Positions 17,341 through 25,346 of a DNA stretch of 36,783 nt are shown piece after piece. Origin of the DNA: CAZADS01 sp964483985 (lineage in GTDB: Bacteria; Pseudomonadota; Alphaproteobacteria; Thalassobaculales; Thalassobaculaceae); NCBI GenBank assembly GCA_964483985.1, contig CAZADS010000032.1:1-36783 (forward strand), written 5' to 3'. Below the pieces are notes generated by a model. It saw only the letters and a list, made by a program, of their open reading frames with translations, did not search any database and was not told the DNA's origin. Within the stretch, counting starts at the first letter, position 1. Each line of letters begins with the position of its first letter. Position numbers and translations under genes: made by a program.

Positions 17341-17415
17341 CTAGTGTCTTTTGTTGTAACTAACCTATTTTTACAAAGCAGGTTTACAACGTTAGTAACC
17401 AAGAAAAGTCACTAG
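17341..17415. repeat. Large imperfect inverted repeat
   Basis: 17341-17364 (CTAGTGTCTTTTGTTGTAAC plus TAAC) pairs with 17391-17415, with three mismatches and one bulged base over about 24 positions, around a 26-base loop. It lies about 145 bases before the aldolase start. It could fold in RNA or be the footprint of an old insertion; no transposase gene is present. Confidence 0.5.
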
Positions 17416-17470
17416 GGTCAGATGGAGCGTCATTATATTATGATTTAATTTCCCAATACCCTTGCCATTT

Positions 17471-17482
17471 ATCTATTGACAC
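17471..17482 (+). promoter_or_regulatory. TTGACA-type element upstream of the aldolase
   Basis: This is the second copy of ATCTATTGACAC (first at 14441-14452), about 80 bases before the ATG. A -10 box at standard spacing is not evident, so it may be a -35 helped by an activator or a regulator half-site. Confidence 0.3.
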
Positions 17483-17559
17483 TTAAGACCCGAGAAAAGG
17501 CAACATAGTTTAAACCAATTTTCTAGGAATTTTTCCACTGTCTAAGAAAGGGGAATCAA

Positions 17560-18321
17560 ATGGCTCAAAATCAATACAATGACCAAGAGTGGAAACTACG
17601 GGCCGATCTCGCTTGCTGCTATCGTCTCATCGATCATTTCGACATGTCCGATCTGGTCTACAACCACATTACGGCTCGTTTACCCGAGAAAGAAAGAGGC
17701 AAAGACGTATTCCTGATTAATGGTTGGGGGCTTCATTACTCGGAGATAACCGCTTCCAACCTCATAAAAGTTGATATAGACGGTATCCCCTTGCAAGAAT
17801 CTGATTTTCCCATTAATCCTGCAGGATACGTCATACATTCTGCCATTCATAACGCTCGTCCCGACATTATGTGCGTAATACATACCCATAGTAATGCTGG
17901 AACCGCTGTTTCAGCGTTAAAAGAAGGCTTGATGCCAATTGACCTTCAATCGTTAATGTTTTCAGGAGATGTTGCATATCATAATCTGGAAGGAATCGCG
18001 GTAAATATAGATGAACGTTCCAGAATCATTGATGATTTAGGCGATAAAACAGTTATGATTCTACGAAATCACGGTCTTTTAACTATCGGAAAATCGATTG
18101 GGCAAGCTTTTAGAAAAATTTACTACTTAGAAAGGGCCTGTAAACTTCAATTAGATGTTTTACGCACTGGCTCTAAGCTCTTACTACCATCCACAAAAGT
18201 GGCAGAGCACACAGCGAAACAGTGGAACGAAGGTGCAGCGGGACAAGGAGTCGAAAAACCGATCGAATGGCCTGCTTTATTCCGTTTAATGGAACGCAAA
18301 GATAGAAGTTTTATGGATTAA
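17560..18321 (+). CDS. Class II aldolase/adducin-family protein
   Basis: This 253-residue protein has the zinc-binding core of the class II aldolase/adducin fold: His108 and His110 in 'VIHTHSNAG' and His171 in 'LRNHGLLTIG'. 'DLVYNHITARLPE' and 'INPAGYVIHSAIHNARPD' are further conserved blocks. Family members cleave phosphorylated or free sugar-derived acids and aldehydes; many bacterial members of this adducin-like branch have unknown substrates. AAAGGGG precedes the ATG by about nine bases. A GST follows 111 bases later on the same strand, and the divergent CoA transferase is the other neighbour. The gene appears complete. Confidence 0.9.
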   Translation: MAQNQYNDQEWKLRADLACCYRLIDHFDMSDLVYNHITARLPEKERGKDVFLINGWGLHYSEITASNLIKVDIDGIPLQESDFPINPAGYVIHSAIHNARPDIMCVIHTHSNAGTAVSALKEGLMPIDLQSLMFSGDVAYHNLEGIAVNIDERSRIIDDLGDKTVMILRNHGLLTIGKSIGQAFRKIYYLERACKLQLDVLRTGSKLLLPSTKVAEHTAKQWNEGAAGQGVEKPIEWPALFRLMERKDRSFMD

Positions 18322-18432
18322 AATACCTCTCAAGGAACCTCCCGAAGATTGCCACGCACGGATTAACTTGAAGTTGCAATGGTTTTTCCCACGGTAATAG
18401 AAATAGAACCCGTTAAATATAAGGAGATTGGA

Positions 18433-19104
18433 ATGTCTTTAAAACTCTGGGGGCGTCCAACATCAGCGCGAACTCAAAAAGTAATGTTAGCACTAGCCGA
18501 ACTGCGAATGGATTACGAGTATATTCTCGCGAGTTCCACTATGGGTCCATCTGGATCAGTCGCGAAGGGCAGCAAACCATTTGGGGTTGTGGACACACCG
18601 GAATACTTAGCAATGAATCCAACGGGAACTATACCTACAATTGATGACGACGGATACATCCTATGGGAATCAAATGCGGTGGTTCAATATCTTGGAATGA
18701 GATACGACCCAGTACTTTTTTATAGAAACGACATCAAAGTTTGTAACTCCGCAGCAAGATGGATGATGTGGGAAAATAACCGATTAATTCCGCCAATGCA
18801 TGAACTAGTCGAACACCTTGTACGCCTCCCTAAAAACCAGAGCAATCCGGTCAAAATTGACGAGTCTCGATCCGCCTTAGTCAAAGAATTTATTATTTTA
18901 GAAAATCAATTGAGTAAAACTCGGTTTATAGCAGCCAACGAATGGACTATGGCTGATATACCAATTGTAATACGATGTCATCGCTTTTATCTTCTAGACA
19001 TCGACCGGCCGAAAATGCCTAATTTACTTCGTTACTATAAGACTGCACAAGACCGCCACTCTTTCGAAATTATTGCTGACGCGGCGTTACATGTGAAGGG
19101 TTGA
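18433..19104 (+). CDS. Glutathione S-transferase family protein
   Basis: From the ATG at 18433 the protein has 223 residues. AAGGAG at 18421-18426 is six bases upstream, and the start gives MSLKLWGRPTS, a normal GST beginning; the earlier ATG at 18379 adds 18 unlikely residues. The thioredoxin-like domain shows Ser11 as the likely glutathione-activating residue, cis-Pro68 in 'TGTIPTI', and 'WESNAVVQYL' (Glu79-Ser80) binding the glutathione glutamyl group. The helical C-terminal domain ends with 'MADIPIVIRCHRF'. It probably conjugates or reduces an electrophilic intermediate. It could act with the aldolase, but this rests on adjacency only. Confidence 0.9.
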   Translation: MSLKLWGRPTSARTQKVMLALAELRMDYEYILASSTMGPSGSVAKGSKPFGVVDTPEYLAMNPTGTIPTIDDDGYILWESNAVVQYLGMRYDPVLFYRNDIKVCNSAARWMMWENNRLIPPMHELVEHLVRLPKNQSNPVKIDESRSALVKEFIILENQLSKTRFIAANEWTMADIPIVIRCHRFYLLDIDRPKMPNLLRYYKTAQDRHSFEIIADAALHVKG

Positions 19105-19235
19105 AAACAGGTCCTTAATAGGCTCATGTTGTAGCGTCAAAAATTCACTTTCAACTCATTATTGCGACACTACCCGATAAAAATTCAGAAACACCACAGC
19201 AAGTAGCCTGGAATTCCACCCTCCGAGAGCTTTGA

Positions 19236-19517
19236 TTAAGCTCGCAAATCCATCACTTCATCCATTTCAAGACACTCGGTGTCAAAAAACGAGTTCATGT
19301 CACCTAACTGCTCAATTATAGCCTCGGCATCTGTCGCTTTCCACCAGCAAAACATTTTCATGGATTTGGTACCATTCGACCAATTCATAAGACATTGAGC
19401 CCGCTCACCATTCACAACCGATTGAATATCCGATTCTGACATATTTGAAAAAGCATCAAAATATTGTTCTTGAAGTTGTGCCGATTTAAATTCATGTGTT
19501 GCCATAAAATTCTTCAC
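19236..19517 (-). CDS. Small conserved protein A, ferredoxin-like fold suspected
   Basis: The protein has 93 residues from a GTG at 19517. That start, preceded by AAAGG, is chosen because it aligns exactly with the paralogue at 22410-22697 (MKNFMATHEFKS versus MRNFICIHEFKS). Both share 'SMKMFCWW', 'AII' and 'LGDMN..F.TEC.EM', and by eye are about half identical. The layout, with a late 'A..AEAII..LGD' helix and an acidic strand, is loosely like DUF3303-type small alpha/beta proteins. I do not know the function. It is divergent from the broken RidA-like gene, 112 bases away. No signal peptide. Confidence 0.72.
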   Translation of the reverse strand: MKNFMATHEFKSAQLQEQYFDAFSNMSESDIQSVVNGERAQCLMNWSNGTKSMKMFCWWKATDAEAIIEQLGDMNSFFDTECLEMDEVMDLRA

Positions 19518-19629
19518 TTCAACTACCTTTCTGAGAAAATTTGAACACCACGCATCTCTTACCCAATTTAAGACTAAAAGATAACTATCAAAGTGACATT
19601 TTATAGCCAAATTTCACATATATGAAGTT

Positions 19630-20160
19630 ATGGTTTTTAAACTAAGAGAACAAATTAATTTAGGAGGTTTAATAAAAGACTATTTCCCCACTAGCATCAT
19701 TGATAAACAATTAATCGAACTGGGAATCCAGCTGCCGGGACCAACACCCACAGAATTTAATTATATACCTCTTTCTATCCACGATGAGATTGTACATCTT
19801 GCAGGCCAAATTCCAAAGACAACCACAACTGACATACGCCATATTGAGTTAGTTGGTGAAGCAGTTGAAATAAAAGATGCGAAAGAGGAGGCTGGCTTGT
19901 GTGTACTTCATGGACTCTCATGATTAAAACATGAACTCAACTCTTTCGATCAAATAAAAAACATATTTCGACTAACCGTCTATTTCGCAATCTCCCCGGA
20001 TTTCGACAATTATTCCCAGATGGCCGAGAGTGCCTCAGAAATATTAGTAAAAATTATTAGTCCTCCGATAAGACAACACCCAAGATCGGTGGTAGCCGAA
20101 AGTCGACTACCGCGCAATGCTCCCGTCATGATTGATATGATTATCAGTCTCAATTGGTAA
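19630..20160 (+). pseudogene. RidA/YjgF-family gene interrupted by an in-frame TGA
   Basis: The frame reads a RidA N-terminal half ('LIELGIQLPGPTPTEFNYIP' and 'VHLAGQIPK'), meets TGA at 19921-19923, and continues in the same phase with a RidA C-terminal half to TAA at 20158. Parts of that second half are 'LKHELNSFDQIKNIFRLTVY', 'SASEILVKIIS', 'HPRSVVAESRLPRNAPV'. The Arg used by deaminating RidA enzymes is present after the stop ('HPRS'). So a single nonsense change separates two well-preserved halves. TGA is used as a normal stop by neighbours such as the GST, so recoding is unlikely. The start is also doubtful: AGGAGG at 19662-19667 is followed by ATA, not ATG, while the ATG at 19630 lies upstream of the family's usual start. 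RidA proteins remove reactive enamine/imine intermediates. Confidence 0.82.
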
Positions 20161-20249
20161 CTGTAGCTTCTTGTTAACCTTGGAAAAAATTGATTAAGGT
20201 CCGGGCTAAAACCGTTTGCCGAAAAGTTCAAATGCCGCGCTTGTGGGAA

Positions 20250-21152
20250 TCAAAAAGGGTTAAATTGGAGCCAATGCAAATAGGAAAGCATCCCAGATTC
20301 AATATCCACCCTTGGACTGAAATCAAAATCCCTGCCCGCTGCGCTAATATCTAAAACGCCGTGTTTGGAATCAAACGGGTGACCATAACCTTCCAAGAGC
20401 AATTTGGAATCACTGATTTTTTCTAGCAACAAAGATATTTTTTCCAGCTCGTACAAACGCCCGGGCCCAATATTATAACAATCCAAAGGAAGCTCATTCT
20501 TATGCAATACGCTTATAAAGGCATCAACTATATCATCCAAATAAATATATTGCCTTGACCAACCGAGACCGAATGGGACGCTATACGCCTGATTGTTTTT
20601 AGCCGCCCGCAACGTCTCACCGATAACACAACTTGTGGTGCGGCGAGGTCCATAAACATGGGCTAAGCGCAATGATGTACCCTGAAATTCAGAAATACCA
20701 TCGTACGCTCTCACTAAAGCTTCACAAGCTATTTTACTTACACCGTACATATTGGAGCTTAGAAGAGGTCTATTTTCCTTTACAGGTTTCAAGTCTGCTT
20801 GCGGACCATATGCCATTATAGACGAGGCAAAGATAAATCTTGAAATTTTATGTTTTTTACATATGGATAAAATATTTCTTGTACCATCTATGTTTACCCT
20901 GAACACCCTATCTGGGTCATTTTGGGCTACCATCGGACCAGAAATGCCTGCCAAATGAATAACGTGAGTGCAATCCGCTGTTATCTCATTCAGTTTTTTT
21001 TCGTCGGTAATATCCGCCACATGCCAAGGTATAGAGACTTCACATGGCGACTTCACAGCGTCCGTCGCAATGACCTTGATGCCATCAGTGCATAACCGCT
21101 CTATTACTGACATACCTATCATACCACTCGCACCGGTTACTAAGACACGCAT
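20250..21152 (-). CDS. NAD-dependent epimerase/dehydratase family protein
   Basis: This 300-residue extended SDR has a nucleotide loop 'TGASGMIG' (6-13), 'HLAGISGP', the catalytic Ser near 110-111 in 'FASSIMAYG', and Tyr136/Lys140 in 'MYGVSK'. 'GWSRQYIYLDDIVDAFI' and 'YNIGPGRLYELEKI' belong to the substrate-binding lobe of nucleotide-sugar epimerases and dehydratases. Its substrate may be a nucleotide sugar or a free sugar acid. It converges on the RidA pseudogene and is divergent from the homocysteine methyltransferase, so it is probably a single transcription unit. Confidence 0.9.
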   Translation of the reverse strand: MRVLVTGASGMIGMSVIERLCTDGIKVIATDAVKSPCEVSIPWHVADITDEKKLNEITADCTHVIHLAGISGPMVAQNDPDRVFRVNIDGTRNILSICKKHKISRFIFASSIMAYGPQADLKPVKENRPLLSSNMYGVSKIACEALVRAYDGISEFQGTSLRLAHVYGPRRTTSCVIGETLRAAKNNQAYSVPFGLGWSRQYIYLDDIVDAFISVLHKNELPLDCYNIGPGRLYELEKISLLLEKISDSKLLLEGYGHPFDSKHGVLDISAAGRDFDFSPRVDIESGMLSYLHWLQFNPF

Positions 21153-21251
21153 GATTCGTTTTTCCTAAATTAATCTGGTTAAAATTTCTTATTTTTAATC
21201 CCATATTTTGCCAAATTATGACCAATTCTCTTCTTATAATGTTAGTCATTA

Positions 21252-21280
21252 TTGACAGTCTTCTATTCGCCCAATATCAC
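21252..21280 (+). promoter_or_regulatory. Putative sigma-70 promoter of the homocysteine methyltransferase gene
   Basis: TTGACA at 21252-21257 and TATCAC at 21275-21280 are 17 bases apart, 43 bases before the ATG at 21323. The -35 is perfect and the -10 matches partly. Position and spacing are right for this gene. Confidence 0.5.
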
Positions 21281-21322
21281 AACAAAGCTAGTAGAAAAGA
21301 ATAAAAACCTATTTAGGTAATA

Positions 21323-22339
21323 ATGAAAACAACATTAACACATTTACTGGACGAAAACGCTTGGCTACTCGCTGACGGCGCAACTGGAACGAATCTATTT
21401 AACGCGGGCCTAAAATCCGGCGAAGCCCCGGAAATTTGGAATCTAGAATTCCCTATTCGAATAACGACATTGTATCAAAACGCGGTGGATGCGGGATCTG
21501 ATATTTTTTTGACCAATACTTTTGGAGGGAATGCTTCCCGATTGAAATTACATGAAATGGAAAAACAGGTTTTAAAAATCAATCAGGTGTCCGCAGAGAT
21601 AGCAAGGAATGTAGCTGATAAATCTTCCAAACCTGTGCTGGTGGCGGGCAGTGTCGGACCTACCGGAGATTTGTTCGAACCCATTGGGTCACTTACGCAT
21701 GAATCTGCAGTTGAAATGTTTCATGAGCAGGCCGAAGGCTTAAAAAGTGGGGGTGTCGATGTCCTTTGGGTGGAAACTATCTCAGCATTGGAAGAATTTA
21801 AAGCAGCAGCCGAAGCTTTCAAGTTAGTTGATATGCCATGGTGTGGAACAATGAGCTTTGATTCAGCCGGCAGAACCATGATGGGTATTACGTCAGTTGA
21901 TTTAGTATCTATGGTGGAAAACTTGCCCAATAAGCCTTTGGCGTTTGGTGCAAATTGTGGAGTGGGAGCAAGTGATTTGCTGAGAACGGTCTTGGGTTTT
22001 TCGACTCAGCCCTCGACAATACCAATCATTGCCAAAGGGAATGCCGGAATCCCCAAGTATTTAGATGGACATATCCATTATGATGGAAGTCCTGATTTTA
22101 TGAGCGATTACGCTATTTTAGCTAGAAATAGCGGTGCTAAAATTATTGGAGGCTGCTGCGGAACTACCCCTAAACATTTATCTTCAATGAGGAAAGCCTT
22201 GGAAAACACTATCAAATCTTCGCCCCCCACACTGGAGGAGATAATTAAAATACTTGGCGGATTTAGTTCGGAATCAGATGGCACAGATGGAATTAAAGCC
22301 ACATCTCACCGAGGGAAACGTCGAAAGCGAAAACTATGA
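21323..22339 (+). CDS. Homocysteine S-methyltransferase family protein (betaine-homocysteine type)
   Basis: This 338-residue protein has the pterin-independent homocysteine methyltransferase barrel. 'LLADGATGTNLFNAGL' opens it, 'DIFLTNTFGGNASRL' follows, and the three zinc-binding cysteines are Cys212 ('GANCGVGASD') and Cys278-Cys279 ('IGGCCGTTPKHL'). Such enzymes make methionine from homocysteine using betaine, S-methylmethionine or a related methyl donor. The last ten residues are strongly basic ('HRGKRRKRKL'), an unusual tail. A plausible promoter sits 43 bases upstream. A MetE-like gene at the left edge gives the window a second homocysteine-type methyltransferase. Confidence 0.92.
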   Translation: MKTTLTHLLDENAWLLADGATGTNLFNAGLKSGEAPEIWNLEFPIRITTLYQNAVDAGSDIFLTNTFGGNASRLKLHEMEKQVLKINQVSAEIARNVADKSSKPVLVAGSVGPTGDLFEPIGSLTHESAVEMFHEQAEGLKSGGVDVLWVETISALEEFKAAAEAFKLVDMPWCGTMSFDSAGRTMMGITSVDLVSMVENLPNKPLAFGANCGVGASDLLRTVLGFSTQPSTIPIIAKGNAGIPKYLDGHIHYDGSPDFMSDYAILARNSGAKIIGGCCGTTPKHLSSMRKALENTIKSSPPTLEEIIKILGGFSSESDGTDGIKATSHRGKRRKRKL

Positions 22340-22409
22340 ATTATTTTCTTGTGAAATGACCGTGAAAAGTTTTTGCTGACGAATTGAGCTATCATGTAAT
22401 TAAAACCCT

Positions 22410-22697
22410 TCAATCGTTGCCTCTCCTAGCATCAACGACATTATTCATCTCAATGCATTCCGTGTTAAATAAAGCGTTCATATCTCCCAATTTATCGATA
22501 ATAGCGTCTGCGGTATCTGCTTCCCACCAACAAAACATCTTCATGGAATTAGTCCCATTATTAAAATTCATTAAAAATCGCGCCTTTTCATCTTGAATGG
22601 AATAAAGTGTTTTATTCTCAAAATAACGAAAAGCTTCAAAATACATTTTTTGAAGTTCCTCTGATTTGAACTCGTGGATGCAAATAAAGTTTCTCAC
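22410..22697 (-). CDS. Small conserved protein B, paralogue of protein A
   Basis: This 95-residue protein starts at a GTG (22697) with GGAGGG about seven bases upstream. It shares 'FLMN', 'NGT', 'SMKMFCWW', 'DAIIDKLGDMN' and 'TECIEM' with protein A (19236-19517), and both begin from GTG. It lies tail-to-tail with the methyltransferase gene. I do not recognise a named family with confidence; a DUF3303-like alpha/beta fold is possible. The Cys-Trp-Trp block may mark a ligand or metal site, which is speculation. Confidence 0.75.
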   Translation of the reverse strand: MRNFICIHEFKSEELQKMYFEAFRYFENKTLYSIQDEKARFLMNFNNGTNSMKMFCWWEADTADAIIDKLGDMNALFNTECIEMNNVVDARRGND

Positions 22698-23329
22698 AAT
22701 ATACCCTCCGTAGATTGTATTTCTTCCAGTTGTACAAACCTATGCGATCAGGTCAGTTCCAATAGCCTAAATTAACAGTTCACAAATAAGCTTAAAACAC
22801 TATCTGCAAATTACCGATATTGTTACCTATCAGGAGTTATTAGATTAATAATTACAAAAAAGATCTTCTTTATCCAAAACACATTCCCACACTCTACGAA
22901 TTCAGTCGAGCTATGGTTCATGACTGTAAACTTCGGTCTGAATTTCTTCACAAATTGTCGCCAAGAGTTTTCATCTGATAAACTCATCCCCCAGACAGAT
23001 TGGAGACACAAAGACTTACAAAATCGAACCACCGATACCAATAAAGCCATCGCAGCGGTCAATGCCCGTGGTTTCAAATACTTAATTGTTAAGTACAGCC
23101 AATTAACAAAAAGGTTTTACCTCCTTCAAAACACATAAATAACTGAAAATTGCATTGTTGCTAATACGAATTCATGAAACCAATAACATTACGCTCGGCT
23201 TAGCAATCTGGGTTTTCATATTGTCGTCGGCATAGGGCACAAAAATGTAACGAGAAATGGGCAACAAACTAGTGTTATACAAAGTCTCAAAACAAAAATG
23301 GCGCAATTTTTATATGCTAGTTAATTTCC
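22698..23329. other. Divergent intergenic region
   Basis: About 630 bases between leftward protein B and the rightward DMT permease. Two overlapping frames on opposite strands (22823-23077 minus, 22920-23138 plus) have no motifs or ribosome-binding sites. I see nothing else that can be supported. Confidence 0.45.
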
Positions 23330-24232
23330 ATGTTCAATCTAAACGTTAAAAACGAAAAAAATGTGGTTCTCCTTGCTATCCTATTATGTATAGCAGCTGG
23401 ATTTTTATTTGTAAGCTCTGACACGGTCGTTAAGCTTGCAAGAGAAGGGCTACCCGTTGCAATGGTCGTATGGGGTCGTTTTGTGACTCATTTACTAATC
23501 ATGATGCTGCTATTTCCAGGCCGCAGGATCATTCCCCTTCTCCACACCAAGCAGCCGTTTCTAGTAATTGTAAGAGCTTTGCTTCTGCTGATTTCCACGG
23601 TACTTTTTTTCTCTGGCATACTTTTTATTGGATTAGCTGAAGCTAACGCTATTATGTTTATAGCTCCTTTGTTTATAGTCGCCCTTTCTATCCCGATGCT
23701 AGGTGAAAATGTTGATGTCAGACGTTGGTCAGCTGTAGCGATTGGATTCCTAGGTATCTTGCTTATTTTTCGGCCCGGGTTTCAAAATATAAGCTGGGCA
23801 TATATTTTAATTTTTGGAGCCGCCTTTTCATACGCCTTGTTCAACATTTTAACTCGAATGCTAACTTTTACGGAAACCACGGTATCCATGTGGTTTTATA
23901 CGGCATTAGTAGGAGCAATTTGTTCTTCCAGTGTTGTATGGATATTTTGGGAAACTCCATCCATTAAACAATGGATTATGTTATTTATGATTGGAGCTAT
24001 TTGTACGGGCTCACAATTTATTATAATCAAGGCATATAATTTCGCCTCTGCATCACTTTTAGCGCCTTTTCATTATCTGCAAATAGTCTGGGCGATCGCC
24101 TACGGCTTTATAATATTTGGAAGTTTCCCTGATGTATGGGCACTAGCTGGAACATCTATAATTATAACAAGCGGACTATACATTTGGAGCCGCGAATTTC
24201 AGTCACGAAAACCAAAAAAGACACCCAGCTAG
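23330..24232 (+). CDS. DMT-superfamily (EamA) permease
   Basis: This 300-residue protein has ten hydrophobic segments arranged as two EamA repeats, the first to about residue 145 and the second from about 155. 'SSDTVVKLAREGLPVAMVVW' opens repeat one, and 'GLAEANAIMFIAPLFIVALS' is its typical fourth helix. The same pattern recurs as 'ASASLLAPFHYLQIVWAIAY' in repeat two. The family exports amino acids, nucleosides or other metabolites across the inner membrane. No substrate gene is next to it. No ribosome-binding site is obvious, although the N-terminus fits the family. Confidence 0.9.
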   Translation: MFNLNVKNEKNVVLLAILLCIAAGFLFVSSDTVVKLAREGLPVAMVVWGRFVTHLLIMMLLFPGRRIIPLLHTKQPFLVIVRALLLLISTVLFFSGILFIGLAEANAIMFIAPLFIVALSIPMLGENVDVRRWSAVAIGFLGILLIFRPGFQNISWAYILIFGAAFSYALFNILTRMLTFTETTVSMWFYTALVGAICSSSVVWIFWETPSIKQWIMLFMIGAICTGSQFIIIKAYNFASASLLAPFHYLQIVWAIAYGFIIFGSFPDVWALAGTSIIITSGLYIWSREFQSRKPKKTPS

Positions 24233-24291
24233 CCTTTGGCACTCTCGGAACTCTTGTATTAAACTTTTAGAAGGAAATGAATTTTGAGTGC

Positions 24292-24663
24292 TCAGCCCGT
24301 TCCAGATCCAACTTTAATGCCCCACATATCGTTATCATGTGTGATAATATACAGAGAAAAATATTTTCCTATGAGGGAATCATCCGACCGATATCGACTA
24401 AAATGAACAATAGCATGGTATTTCCCAGCAGATACGCTTTGAGCATCAATTTTATCTATTTTAGTATGATCCCACTGATCACCTTTTACTCTGTCTTTAA
24501 ACCAAGAAAAAAAAGTCCTAGGTGTGTCCCAATGGATAAATTCGCCGTTTGGTAATATCCTGAAATGCGGGAAATGAAGAGCTTTAGAAATTTCTTCCTC
24601 ATTTAAATGATTTAGTGAGGATATATAACGATTTACTGTTGCCACTACATCCTTCTCGCTCAT
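24292..24663 (-). CDS. NTF2-like (SnoaL-like) small protein
   Basis: This 123-residue protein has the cone-shaped NTF2-like pattern: helix 'VVATVNRYISSLNHLNEEEI', then 'HFPHFRILPNGEFIHWDTPR', then 'KYHAIVHFSRYRSDDSLIGK' and the closing strand 'IITHDNDMWGIKVGSG'. Such proteins bind small molecules or act as isomerases, hydrolases or lyases; many, including this branch, have no known reaction. The ATG at 24663 follows GAAAGGGAAATG-type purines. It is on the opposite strand to the permease and converges with it. Confidence 0.78.
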   Translation of the reverse strand: MSEKDVVATVNRYISSLNHLNEEEISKALHFPHFRILPNGEFIHWDTPRTFFSWFKDRVKGDQWDHTKIDKIDAQSVSAGKYHAIVHFSRYRSDDSLIGKYFSLYIITHDNDMWGIKVGSGTG

Positions 24664-24769
24664 TTTACATTTCCCTTTCTCCGGTTATTGAATCAAATAA
24701 TTTTCTTAAATAGGTCCGGCTTTTTAAATAGGGTCAAGGATGACATTGATCAGACATTTTATTTCGCCG

Positions 24770-25003
24770 TCAGCACTTTAAGTGCAGTTCAGATGTTTTC
24801 TCGATATAACGGGCTCTATTAAAACAATTCTTGATAGCTGCCTGAATAGCCGTCGACAAGGCGGTTTGAACAAGAAGAACATGAGCCGGATCTATCTTAA
24901 ATTTCCCCGCGTGGGATTGGGAAACAGGCGGAATAAAAAAATAAGTGGCTGTCGTAATCACACATCCAACAGTTATTCCTAAAATTAGCGTTTTCAAGTT
25001 CAA
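24770..25003 (-). CDS. Small exported or membrane-anchored protein, TTG start
   Basis: This 77-residue protein starts at TTG (25003), with AAGGAG placed six bases upstream, a near-ideal ribosome-binding site. One hydrophobic segment (about residues 4-26) is followed by 'QSHAGKFKIDPAHVLLVQTA', so it is either cleaved after 'SHA' or anchored by its N-terminus. Two Cys residues near the end could form a disulfide. I do not recognise the family. The strong initiation site is the main reason to believe it. Confidence 0.62.
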   Translation of the reverse strand: MNLKTLILGITVGCVITTATYFFIPPVSQSHAGKFKIDPAHVLLVQTALSTAIQAAIKNCFNRARYIEKTSELHLKC

Positions 25004-25346
25004 GACTATCTCCTTTTTAGCATTTTTGGCATCTATTCGTTCTATTTTGCTTTTTATTAATAGGGCGAAAACTAATATAGTTACTTTACACTAACTAAAA
25101 AAAGTTTAAGGATATCAATCACTAACACTTAACTTTCTTTCTCATGTCATAACATATTGACCCTATTACAACTTCGTTATTTCTACCACCCAAAGCTCAA
25201 ACGAAAACTCTATATTTCACTAAAACACTTCCTTAAGAAAATGGCCTGTGTAAAATGGACGAGTGTCACCAAATTGCTTCATACTCATTTGACCCATTTT
25301 TGGCACCTGCACATCGGGAAAATTTTAGTTTCCTGGGAAACGATAA
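25004..25346. other. Divergent intergenic region
   Basis: About 340 bases between the small TTG-start gene and the MFS permease. The frame at 25157-25456 runs into the permease in another phase and looks like chance. A TAGTTA/TAACTA pair is visible near 25077-25096 but is too short to interpret. Confidence 0.4.

Larger units (their letters stand above)
17166..17559. other. Divergent regulatory region between CoA transferase and aldolase
   Basis: About 394 bases without a gene. It holds a near-palindrome centred on CACCGGTG (17253-17271), a large imperfect inverted repeat (17341-17415) and a TTGACA element (17476-17481), detailed separately. The arrangement suggests control of both flanking genes from this spacer. 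Confidence 0.55.

Noticed and set aside
17341..17415. Insertion-sequence ends
   Set aside because: Only 26 bases lie between the arms, with no transposase and no target-site duplication that I can see.
19921..19923. TGA read as Trp (altered genetic code)
   Set aside because: Intact neighbours, for example the GST and the SDR, end at TGA, and Trp is encoded by TGG throughout.
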